The notes beneath the pieces were generated by a model. The model did no database searches and was not told the origin of the DNA. It saw nothing but the letters and a program-made list of their open reading frames with translations. Of a stretch of 64,000 bases of DNA, positions 35,139 to 42,453 are shown piece after piece. The position numbers and the translations under genes were made by a program. The stretch lies in NCBI GenBank assembly GCA_030765525.1, contig JAVCCK010000007.1, forward strand, positions 120,246 to 184,245, in the 5' to 3' direction. Each line of letters begins with the position of its first letter. The stretch's first letter is position 1. Origin of the DNA: Candidatus Lernaella stagnicola. GTDB taxonomy: Bacteria; Lernaellota; Lernaellaia; Lernaellales; Lernaellaceae.

Positions 35139-35737
35139 ATCCGGATAAAACCACGCGCGTGTACCTTTGCGGCGTCGGCGGGCAGGGTAGCTTGACCGCC
35201 AGCCGGCTGCTGGGCGAGGCGGCGATGGCGGCGGACCTGCCGGTGACCGTATCGGAAGTTCACGGTATGAGCCAACGCGGCGGCATCGTGGAAAGCGCGG
35301 TGCTGATCGGCGGCGCGAAGAGTCCGCTCGTGGGACGGGGAGACGCCGATGTTCTGATGGCGTTCGAACCGCTGGAGGCGCTGCGGGCGCTGCCTTATTG
35401 CGGGGGTAAAACCGTCGCGGTGGTCAACACCCGGGCCATCGTGCCCTTTACCGTAACGCTCGGGCACGGCGAATATCCGGACCGCGATGATATCCTTGAG
35501 CAGGTGGCGGCGGTGTGCCGGCGATTGATTTCTTTCGACGCCACAACACTGGCTGAACAGGCCGGCAACGCCATGGCCGCGAACGCCGTTATGCTTGGCG
35601 CGGTTGCCGCAACCGGCGCTTTGCCGATGTCGGTTGAAGTCATTGAGCGTATCGTCACCGAGGGCGTGCCGGCGAAATTCCGGGCCACAAACCAACAAGC
35701 CTTCAACCTGGGGAAGGCGGCGGCGGCCGGCGGTTGA
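35135..35737 (+). CDS. iorB: Indolepyruvate oxidoreductase beta subunit
   Basis: About 200 residues of the gamma-type 2-oxoacid oxidoreductase domain. CGVGGQGSLTASRLLGEAA and the Gly/Arg block SEVHGMSQRGGIVESAV are typical of IorB. It completes the TPP enzyme encoded just upstream. The ATG is embedded in the alpha-subunit stop (ATGA), which gives equal dosage. The longer frame from 34958 is not used. Confidence 0.93.
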   Translation: MNPDKTTRVYLCGVGGQGSLTASRLLGEAAMAADLPVTVSEVHGMSQRGGIVESAVLIGGAKSPLVGRGDADVLMAFEPLEALRALPYCGGKTVAVVNTRAIVPFTVTLGHGEYPDRDDILEQVAAVCRRLISFDATTLAEQAGNAMAANAVMLGAVAATGALPMSVEVIERIVTEGVPAKFRATNQQAFNLGKAAAAGG

Positions 35738-35809
35738 CGCCCGGTCTCGGAAGTGCTTGGCTCCGCATAAGGATAATCCGCACATCATGATTCGTGGGGG
35801 GATGCAATT

Positions 35810-36367
35810 TTGAGATACAAAGTGCTCGCAATTCTTTTGACGATATTTTTGGCGTTCGCACTCGGTTGCAACAAGAAAACCGACGACACGGCCGCGCCGG
35901 CGCCCGCGCCGGGACAGAAGGCAGCGGTCAAACCGGAAGTCCCGACGGATTTGAGCGATCCGGGAAAAACAGTGCAAGCCTTTTTCATTGCGATCGACAT
36001 CATCCTGGATCGCGAGTATCAATTGGCCAATCGCACCCCGAACGAAGAACCGGAAAAAGCGCGACTGTACGGCGAGGCGATGAGCCGTCTGCGGCAGATG
36101 TTCGTCGCGGTCGATCACTTTCAAAACGTGGCCGCCTACCTGGACCTCATCCAATTGCAGAAAGTCGAAATCGATGAGAACGCCCGCATCGAAGGCGAAA
36201 CGGCAAAAGTCGGCGTGGAGCTTATCAAGGGCGACGACTTGAAAGTCGATCCGATGTATTTCGGCGAAAACGATAAGAAAAAAGCGCACGTGGCCGTCGA
36301 GTTGGTTAAAAAAGGCGAGCGCTGGCTGATTAAGGACTTCGGCGGTTTGTCCGCTACCGGCAGCTGA
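35810..36367 (+). CDS. Small lipoprotein of unknown function
   Basis: 185 residues. The signal peptide ends in LGC (Cys20), followed by an Ala/Pro/Lys linker to about residue 45. The rest (DPGKTVQAFFIAIDIILDREY, then VGVELIKGDDLK and VAVELVKKGERWLIKDFGG) has the shape of a DUF4878/NTF2-like cone fold: a helical start with a beta sheet ending in a 'WLIKDF' strand. This family match is a guess. The start is TTG with a GGGGGGA ribosome site. The PHP gene follows 2 bases after the stop. Confidence 0.7.
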   Translation: MRYKVLAILLTIFLAFALGCNKKTDDTAAPAPAPGQKAAVKPEVPTDLSDPGKTVQAFFIAIDIILDREYQLANRTPNEEPEKARLYGEAMSRLRQMFVAVDHFQNVAAYLDLIQLQKVEIDENARIEGETAKVGVELIKGDDLKVDPMYFGENDKKKAHVAVELVKKGERWLIKDFGGLSATGS

Positions 36368-36369
36368 AT

Positions 36370-37056
36370 ATGGCGCAGACTCCCGCCCTGAGGCGCATCG
36401 ACCTGCACATCCATACCGAATACTCCAAAACGTCGGAAGTGACCGTTGAGAAATTGGCGGCTTTTATTCGCGACCATCAATTACCGATGGCGACGGTAAC
36501 CGATTTCGGCACAATCCGCGCCTGTCGGGAACTACGCGAATTAGTGGATTGCCCGGTGTTTACCGGCGTCGAGGTTCGCGCGCCGCAAGGTGATTTTCTC
36601 GTTTTCTCCACCGATGAAGGATATTTGGACGACTTACCGGCCACGATCGGCGGCGTCGCCGAATTGCGGCACGACGAGGAAACGGCGGTGATTTGGGCGC
36701 ACCCTTTTGTCAACCAGCGGGCCAAAAGCTATGAAGTGATCGGCCTGCCGGAAGTTGAAAGCGTGTTGCCCCACGTGGATGGCATCGAGTTGTTCAACGG
36801 AACGATGATTTCGCTGCACCAACAAAATCTTCTGCGGCCCGGCTACTTCCAAAATTTAATGCGAATCGCCAGCGACATGGGGTTGGTTATGACCGGCGGC
36901 AGCGACGCCCACGAACCGCAGGTGTTGGGGCGGTGTTTTACCAGCTTTCTAGAAGAGATCGCCGATGCCGCGTCTTTGGTCGCGGCGCTCAAGGGGTGCC
37001 GGGCCATCCCGGGGTACGACCACGAGTTTTTCGGCGTCTCGATTCCGTTGGGGTGA
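36370..37056 (+). CDS. PHP-domain phosphoesterase-like protein
   Basis: 228 residues. The metal-binding motifs of the PHP superfamily are visible: DLHIHTEYSKTS near residue 11, TDFGTIRAC near 44, GVEVRAPQGDFLVF near 63, WAHPF near 100 and GGSDAHEP near 177. PHP proteins hydrolyse phosphate esters or nucleotides; the substrate is unknown. TVTDFGT replaces the more usual TDHxT, so one metal ligand is missing. Confidence 0.83.
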   Translation: MAQTPALRRIDLHIHTEYSKTSEVTVEKLAAFIRDHQLPMATVTDFGTIRACRELRELVDCPVFTGVEVRAPQGDFLVFSTDEGYLDDLPATIGGVAELRHDEETAVIWAHPFVNQRAKSYEVIGLPEVESVLPHVDGIELFNGTMISLHQQNLLRPGYFQNLMRIASDMGLVMTGGSDAHEPQVLGRCFTSFLEEIADAASLVAALKGCRAIPGYDHEFFGVSIPLG

Positions 37057-37128
37057 TCCAGGCTTGATTATCGGCGGCTAAAGCGCGAAAAAGGAAGTTG
37101 ATCAGCGGCATATTGGGGACCGACCGCT

Positions 37129-37833
37129 ATGAAAATGTTCTACATTGCGACAATTTGTTGCCTGTTGGCGACCGTCGCATGGGCTGCCGAGCCGGGGCAG
37201 GTGCCCTTAGACACCGACCCCGCGGCCGATACAACCGAGCCTGAAAAGTCGGCTCGGCAAGCCTCGATGTCTTTGGGGCCCAACTACCTGTTGCTTCTGG
37301 ACCGCGACACCCGCGACATCGTCGGCGATCTGTACGGAGGAATGCTCTCGTTCCGCTACCATTTGCTTTCGTGGATTTCCGCCTCGGCATCGGTCGGCTA
37401 CCTCGGCGCCTATGGGAAACAAGAGGCCGACGTGGATTACGTTTCCTATCGCCGAGTGTCAACTACTTCGATCACGCCGATGGAGGCTGGTTTTCACGCC
37501 GAAATTCGCCCGGAAAAACGATTCAATCCGTATTTGGGCGCCACCGCCGGCGGCATGTATATGGCGATTCAGCAGGATCCGGAGAACATTCGCAGTAACG
37601 TGCCGATCTACTATGATGAATTGCGCGTTACCACGCACCAGTGGTTGCCGACGGCGGGGGGCGACGTGGGTTTCGACGTGCGTATCACCGAATGGGTGGG
37701 GGCTTATGCGTCGGGATTTTACCGCTGGAGCGCCACGACGACGATTCGCACGGAGTTACCAGGGGCGCAACGCAAGGACGAATTGGCCTTCAGCCACGCG
37801 GGCGGTGCGGCGGGCATCTGGGTGTATTTTTGA
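37129..37833 (+). CDS. Predicted outer-membrane beta-barrel protein
   Basis: 234 residues with a signal peptide ending in AWA-AE near residue 20. The mature part alternates polar and hydrophobic residues in strand-length segments with Gly and Tyr (MSLGPNYLLLLDRD, ISASASVGYLGAYG, NPYLGATAGGMYMAI), and it ends in a strand finishing with Phe (AAGIWVYF). That is the outer-membrane barrel signature. No specific family is recognised. Confidence 0.65.
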   Translation: MKMFYIATICCLLATVAWAAEPGQVPLDTDPAADTTEPEKSARQASMSLGPNYLLLLDRDTRDIVGDLYGGMLSFRYHLLSWISASASVGYLGAYGKQEADVDYVSYRRVSTTSITPMEAGFHAEIRPEKRFNPYLGATAGGMYMAIQQDPENIRSNVPIYYDELRVTTHQWLPTAGGDVGFDVRITEWVGAYASGFYRWSATTTIRTELPGAQRKDELAFSHAGGAAGIWVYF

Positions 37834-37839
37834 AATCGG

Positions 37840-37868
37840 TTGACAGAATGGCCCAATTCGCATAGAAA
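37840..37868 (+). promoter_or_regulatory. Sigma-70-type promoter
   Basis: TTGACA at 37840 and TAGAAA at 37863, with a 17-base spacer. It starts just after the barrel gene stop and serves the 166-residue secreted protein, with a leader of about 40 bases. Confidence 0.72.
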
Positions 37869-37912
37869 GTTTCGACATTTTCAACAACGCAGCGATCCAA
37901 TCGGGGGACGAA

Positions 37913-38413
37913 ATGATGCGGAGAACGCTGGTATTTGCTTTGGTCACCGTACTTACGGTCGTGATGGCCGCAACCGCCTGGGGTGAAACCCGCGAACATG
38001 GTTCGAAAAAGGTTTCCATCGACGGTTCTTATCACAAACCGACCGCGGGTGTGAACATCGACCAAATGCGTGTTGAGTGGTGTAACGAAGGCCTAAAGTT
38101 CATTCGGTATCACATGGCCGCGTGGAAAGGCACCTACACACTGGAAGACATCTACGTCGTCGAAGACGGCAAGGTTGTCTACAAACGGTCTTCCGAGCGG
38201 AAACTTGGTCACAGTATTTCCTACACGGATTTGACCGATGGTAAGTACTTCTTTGATCGCATTTATTTGACCAAACCGGTCGCGCCCTTTACGCGGGAGA
38301 AAGGCGAAATCTGGTTCGTGATCTCCTACGAAAAAGAAGGCCAGCCGAAAGACGCGGTTGTCATTTGGAAAATGTCGGATAACTCAATCGACTGGAAGCC
38401 GCTGGAGAAGTGA
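37913..38413 (+). CDS. Small secreted protein of unknown function
   Basis: 166 residues. The signal peptide is cleaved after WGE or nearby (residues 1-25). The mature protein is basic and mixed alpha/beta, with many Tyr and Lys residues and one Cys (EWCNEG). No family is recognised. It has its own good promoter. Its stop codon overlaps the GTG start of lptE. Confidence 0.65.
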   Translation: MMRRTLVFALVTVLTVVMAATAWGETREHGSKKVSIDGSYHKPTAGVNIDQMRVEWCNEGLKFIRYHMAAWKGTYTLEDIYVVEDGKVVYKRSSERKLGHSISYTDLTDGKYFFDRIYLTKPVAPFTREKGEIWFVISYEKEGQPKDAVVIWKMSDNSIDWKPLEK

Positions 38414-38973
38414 GACTCAACTCTTTTATGCCGAAACAGGGCGGGGATCGGTCGCAGGCCGGTTCCCGCTTTTTGCTTGCCGCCCTCCTGCTGGTGATAG
38501 CCGCCGCGGGTTGCGGGTATCATCTGGCGCGTCCGGGTAACAACCTGCCGCCCACTATCCGTCGCGTGGCCGTCCCGGTGCTGGAAAATCAAACAATGGA
38601 ACCGGGACTCGAAGCCCTGCTGACCGACCAGTTGCGCCGCCGCTTCGCCGAAAGCGGTTGGGTACGGATCAGCGCCGTGGACGACTCCGACGCCGTGCTT
38701 CTGGGCAAGGTCGTCAAATTCAAGACTAGTCCCATCGCCTTTAACGAAAGCGACTTCGCCGTGGAATATCGCGCCCAGATGAACGTCTGGGTACGTTTGG
38801 TGGATCGTGAAGGAAGGGTATTGTGGGAAGACCGAAATCTGGTAAAAGTGCGGGAGTACCGAAACATCGAAAACATCTTCGACAGCGAGGCGAACAAGCA
38901 AAACGCCATCGCCTGGCTGGCGCGGGAGATTTCCACCGAGGTGCACGACCGCATCTTTGACGGATTCGAGTAG
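38410..38973 (+). CDS. lptE: LPS assembly lipoprotein LptE
   Basis: 187 residues from the GTG at 38410, which sits in the preceding stop; ATG at 38428 is an alternative. The lipobox and mature start AAGCGYHLA are the LptE hallmark. IRRVAVPVLENQTMEPGLEALLTDQLRRRF and an elongated beta region follow. LptE plugs the LptD barrel that delivers LPS to the outer surface. The neighbour holA is its usual partner in the order lptE-holA-rpsT. Confidence 0.88.
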   Translation: MRLNSFMPKQGGDRSQAGSRFLLAALLLVIAAAGCGYHLARPGNNLPPTIRRVAVPVLENQTMEPGLEALLTDQLRRRFAESGWVRISAVDDSDAVLLGKVVKFKTSPIAFNESDFAVEYRAQMNVWVRLVDREGRVLWEDRNLVKVREYRNIENIFDSEANKQNAIAWLAREISTEVHDRIFDGFE

Positions 38974-38975
38974 AT

Positions 38976-39965
38976 ATGCCGCTTTCGCACCTGGATAAAA
39001 GCCTCGCTGACGGACTCAAACCGGTCTATCTAATCGCCGGTTCGCAGTCCTACCAGCTTGAGCTCGCGCGGTCGATGATCGTGCGCCACGTACCCTTGGG
39101 CGCCATGGCAGATATGAACACCGATGTGTTTTATGTCGGCCAGGACAGCTTGTCGACTGTGCCGCGGCTGGCCAATAGCCTGCCGATGATGTCCAAGCGC
39201 CGCCTGATCGTGCTCAATGCGTGGCACAAGGTGAAGGCCAAGGAACGCGACGCGCTAACCGAATATTTGCAGTCACCGGCCGATTTCACGGTGCTGGTGC
39301 TGTTGGCCGAAAAACTCGACGGACGGGCGAAGTTCACCAAACTGGCCAAGAAGTACGGGCTTGTGCTGGAATTCGATCGACTCTACGAAAGCAAAATGCG
39401 CCCTTGGGTCGCGGCCATCGCGCGGGATCAGGAAGTGGACATAGATCGCGACGCGGTGGAGTACCTCGTACGGGCCGTCGGGGCGGATTTGGCGGCGGCG
39501 GCGCGCGAAATCGAGAAAGCCGCGATCCACGCCGGCGGCAAGGCGGTTACCGCAGACGACCTGTCGGCGGTGATGTCTTCGGTCAAGGAGCAGTCCTTCT
39601 ATGAACTGTTCGACGCGGTGACCGCGCGCAAAACGGCTGAGGCCCTGCGTGTGGTCAAGGAGATCATCGACCAAGGGCAGGCGCCGCTGGGTGTGTTGGC
39701 GATGTTCGGCCGCGCGTTGCGGCAACTGGTGGTAGCGCGTCTGTTGGCGCGGGACCGAGTCGACGACCAGCAGTTGGCGCGAGCGCTGGGCACGACGCCG
39801 TGGGCCGCGAAAAAGGTCAAGGGGCAGGCGAGGGCGTTCAGCGACGCCGCGCTCCGTAAAGCGCTGGTGACGTTATCGAAGGTCGATTTAATGCTGAAGG
39901 ACGGCCGCAGTCATGACCGGGCCATCCTGGAACGAATGATTCTGGATTTGTGTCGGCGCAGCTAG
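38976..39965 (+). CDS. holA: DNA polymerase III delta subunit
   Basis: 329 residues. The AAA-like domain is seen in KPVYLIAGSQSYQLELARS and SLPMMSKRRLIVLNAW, and the collar domain includes EQSFYELFDAVTARK and GVLAMFGRALRQLV. Delta opens the sliding clamp within the clamp loader. It is convergent with rpsT, and the two stop codons share the tetranucleotide CTAG. Confidence 0.93.
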   Translation: MPLSHLDKSLADGLKPVYLIAGSQSYQLELARSMIVRHVPLGAMADMNTDVFYVGQDSLSTVPRLANSLPMMSKRRLIVLNAWHKVKAKERDALTEYLQSPADFTVLVLLAEKLDGRAKFTKLAKKYGLVLEFDRLYESKMRPWVAAIARDQEVDIDRDAVEYLVRAVGADLAAAAREIEKAAIHAGGKAVTADDLSAVMSSVKEQSFYELFDAVTARKTAEALRVVKEIIDQGQAPLGVLAMFGRALRQLVVARLLARDRVDDQQLARALGTTPWAAKKVKGQARAFSDAALRKALVTLSKVDLMLKDGRSHDRAILERMILDLCRRS

Positions 39966-40228
39966 ATTTGTGCGGCGTGGACGGCTTTGGCCAAGCGCGC
40001 GATCCGGCGGCTGGCGGTTTTTTTCTTCAACACGCCTTTGCTGGCCGCTTTATTCAACTCCCGCATCGTCAGGCGGAGCTGCTGCTCGGTCGTTTCGGCG
40101 TTGCCGGCGATGATGGCGCCACGCAACGACTTGGTTTGCGTACCCACGCGGGTCCGGATGGACCGGTTGCGCGCCCGGCGCTTGATGTTCTGGCGGATTC
40201 GCTTTTCCGCGCTCTTATGATTGGCCAC
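39962..40228 (-). CDS. rpsT: 30S ribosomal protein S20
   Basis: 88 residues, highly basic and helical. It starts ANHKSAEKRIRQNIKRRARN and ends KTASRRIARLAKAVHAAQI. The start is GTG behind a strong AGGAGG. Its stop (TAG on the minus strand) and the holA stop are read from opposite strands of the same CTAG, so the genes end without any spacer. Confidence 0.96.
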   Translation of the reverse strand: MANHKSAEKRIRQNIKRRARNRSIRTRVGTQTKSLRGAIIAGNAETTEQQLRLTMRELNKAASKGVLKKKTASRRIARLAKAVHAAQI

Positions 40229-40298
40229 GTTCTGCCTCCTGATTTATCAATCTCGTTCAAAACACGAACGGCGTAGTTTCGTAAAACACAGGGTTCGA

Positions 40299-40328
40299 AT
40301 AATTAGCCGCAAGGTCGGCGAATGTCAA
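40299..40328 (-). promoter_or_regulatory. Promoter of rpsT
   Basis: On the minus strand, TTGACA (40328-40323) and AATTAT (40304-40299) with an 18-base spacer, about 70 bases before the GTG start. Confidence 0.6.
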
Positions 40329-40360
40329 GGTCTTTTTCCCTTTTCTTGGATCGTTTTGCC

Positions 40361-40390
40361 TTGACGCGCTGCTTCAAGAAATGGTACATA
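40361..40390 (+). promoter_or_regulatory. Promoter of the acyl-CoA dehydrogenase gene
   Basis: TTGACG at 40361 and TACATA at 40385, with an 18-base spacer. The predicted start near 40397 lies at the first base of a long palindrome, so occupation of that site should block transcription. Confidence 0.68.
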
Positions 40391-40395
40391 AAATT

Positions 40396-40423
40396 GTTTC
40401 TGAATGAGTACTCATTCAGAAAC
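40396..40423. promoter_or_regulatory. Perfect 28-bp palindrome, FadR/TetR-type operator
   Basis: Fourteen bases are perfectly mirrored around 40409/40410. The core TGAATGAGTACTCATTCA agrees with the acyl-CoA-responsive TetR-family FadR box known from Bacillus (TGAATGANTANTCATTCA), and each side is extended by GTTTC/GAAAC. It sits directly downstream of the -10 box of the acyl-CoA dehydrogenase promoter. No regulator gene is in the window, so the repressor would act in trans. Confidence 0.82.
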
Positions 40424-40488
40424 CGCTTCGCGGCAACCGAATCGCTCTGGCGATTGTAGTTTTATCGTCTACCTGAAGGAGAAATCGC

Positions 40489-42348
40489 ATGGACCATTAT
40501 CTTGTTGACGAGCGGGACGTCCGCTTCGTTCTGGAAGACTATTTGAACGTTGGCCAATTGGCGGAGTACGAAAAGTACCAGGAAGTCGGCTTTGACTGGG
40601 ATACCGCTTGGGCGATGGTGCAGACCGCGTTGCAGGTGGCGAAAGACGTCATCGCGCCGATCAACGAAATCGGCGACAAGGAAGGAATCACCTTCGAAGA
40701 CGGTAAAGTGACGGTGCCGGAAGCTTTCCACCCCGCGTACAAAGCCTTCATCGACAACGGCTTCCTCGTGCTATCCGGCAACCCCGAATGGGGCGGCTTG
40801 GGTTGGCCGGCCGTCATCAACATGCAAATTATGGAGTTCATGTGCGGCGCCGGCTCGGCGTTCACCATGTTTCCGGAATTGGCCATTGGCGCCGCCCGCA
40901 TGTTTGATGCCTTCGCCAACGACGAACTGAAAAACAAGTACCTGCCCAAGATGTTCAGCGGCGAATGGGGCGGCACCATGTGCTTGACCGAGCCGGGGGC
41001 GGGATCCGATGTCGGCGCGCTGAAAACAATTGCGACGCGCAACGACGACGGCAGCTTCAACATTACCGGCACCAAGCTTTTCATCTCCTCGGGAGATCAC
41101 GACCTGACCGAAAACATTATCCACCCCGTGTTGGCTCGCGTCGAAGGCGCGCCGGCCGGTATCAAGGGCATCAGCCTGTTCCTCGTGCCGAAAGTTTGGG
41201 TCAACGACGACGGTACCTTGGGTGACGGAAATGACGTGGTCTGCGGCAGCATCGAACACAAGATGGGCATCAAGGGGTCGGCCACTTGTACGTTGAACTT
41301 CGGCGAAGGCGGCAAGTGCATCGGCTGGCTCGTGGGCAAAGAGAACGAAGGCATCAAGTACATGTTCATGATGATGAACGAGGCGCGCTTGTACGTCGGC
41401 CTGCAGGCTGGTTCGCTGGCCGGCACGGCGTACATGAATGCCGTAGCGTACGCCAAAGAGCGCGTGCAGTTCCGTCACATCAAGGATATGGCCAAGCACG
41501 ACGCCCCGGGCGTGCCGATCGTCGAGCACCCGGACGTGCGCCGCATGCTGATGCACTGCAAGGCTTTCTCAGAAGGCTTCCGCGCGATGTTGGCCAAGAC
41601 GGCGTTTTACGAAGACCTATCGCACGTCACCGAGGGGGCCGCGAAAGAGCGCTACCACGGCCTCGTCGAATTGTTCGTGCCGATCGCCAAGGCTTACATC
41701 ACGGACTGGACCTACCACGTGACGGAGCAGGCGATTCAGGTCTACGGCGGCTACGGTTACTGCTCGGAATATCCGGTGGAACAGTACGCCCGCGACGCGA
41801 AGATCCTTTCGCTGTACGAAGGCACCAACGGCATCCAGGCGCTGGACCTGTTGGGTCGCAAGCTGACGATCAATCGCGGCATGTTGTTCATGTACTTCAT
41901 GCAAGACCTGTCCAGCTTCTGCCAGAAGAACGGCAAAGACGAAGGTCTGGGCGATCTGGTCAAGAAACTGCAAAAAGCGCAAGAAGCGCTGGCCGGTACC
42001 GTCATGGGCATGGCTGGATACATGAAGAAGGAAACCTTCAACGAGAAGATCGTGCCGGTTCTGCAGGCGCGCCCCTTCCTCGACATGTTCGGCCACATCC
42101 TGATGTCGCACCTGTTGCTGGAGATGGCATTTATCGCGCAGGAAAAACTGAACGCGCTGTTTGCCGAAAAGGGCGTGGAAGACGATGCCGCGAAAAAGGC
42201 GTTGATCAAGGACAACGACGAAGCGAAGTTCCTCTGGGGCAAAATGATGTCCGCGAAGTGGTTCGTGAACAATATCCTGCCCGAAGCCTTCGTAATCGCC
42301 GACTATTTCAAGACCAATGACCTGAGCGCGCTGGAAATCGAGTTCTAG
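40489..42348 (+). CDS. Acyl-CoA dehydrogenase (large, with C-terminal extension)
   Basis: 619 residues. The N-terminal helical domain runs to about 165, followed by the FAD-binding beta domain with CLTEPGAGSDVGAL. The C-terminal helical domain has QVYGGYGYCSEYPVEQYARD and the catalytic-Glu region LYEGTNGIQALDLLGRKL. About 150 further residues form the extension seen in the 600-residue subfamily. It inserts a double bond into a fatty acyl-CoA in beta-oxidation. It is a single-gene transcript between a FadR-like operator and a terminator, which suggests induction by fatty acids. Confidence 0.93.
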   Translation: MDHYLVDERDVRFVLEDYLNVGQLAEYEKYQEVGFDWDTAWAMVQTALQVAKDVIAPINEIGDKEGITFEDGKVTVPEAFHPAYKAFIDNGFLVLSGNPEWGGLGWPAVINMQIMEFMCGAGSAFTMFPELAIGAARMFDAFANDELKNKYLPKMFSGEWGGTMCLTEPGAGSDVGALKTIATRNDDGSFNITGTKLFISSGDHDLTENIIHPVLARVEGAPAGIKGISLFLVPKVWVNDDGTLGDGNDVVCGSIEHKMGIKGSATCTLNFGEGGKCIGWLVGKENEGIKYMFMMMNEARLYVGLQAGSLAGTAYMNAVAYAKERVQFRHIKDMAKHDAPGVPIVEHPDVRRMLMHCKAFSEGFRAMLAKTAFYEDLSHVTEGAAKERYHGLVELFVPIAKAYITDWTYHVTEQAIQVYGGYGYCSEYPVEQYARDAKILSLYEGTNGIQALDLLGRKLTINRGMLFMYFMQDLSSFCQKNGKDEGLGDLVKKLQKAQEALAGTVMGMAGYMKKETFNEKIVPVLQARPFLDMFGHILMSHLLLEMAFIAQEKLNALFAEKGVEDDAAKKALIKDNDEAKFLWGKMMSAKWFVNNILPEAFVIADYFKTNDLSALEIEF

Positions 42349-42369
42349 GGCGACGCAAAGACTCATCAA

Positions 42370-42406
42370 GGCCTCGGGAACCGCACTGGTCCCGGGGCCT
42401 TTTTTT
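42370..42406 (+). terminator. Intrinsic terminator of the acyl-CoA dehydrogenase gene
   Basis: GGCCTCGGGA and TCCCGGGGCC pair over 10 bp with one G-U, loop of 10 bases, followed by seven T. Confidence 0.93.
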
Positions 42407-42408
42407 GT

Positions 42409-42414
42409 TATAAT
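42409..42414 (+). promoter_or_regulatory. Possible -10 box (TATAAT)
   Basis: A perfect TATAAT lies 3 bases after the terminator T-run and 40 bases before the next gene. No good -35 sequence is present at 16-18 bases upstream, where the terminator stem lies. Confidence 0.4.
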
Positions 42415-42453
42415 CGCACGGACTTGGAAACGCGGGGGTTCTCAAAGCGAAAT

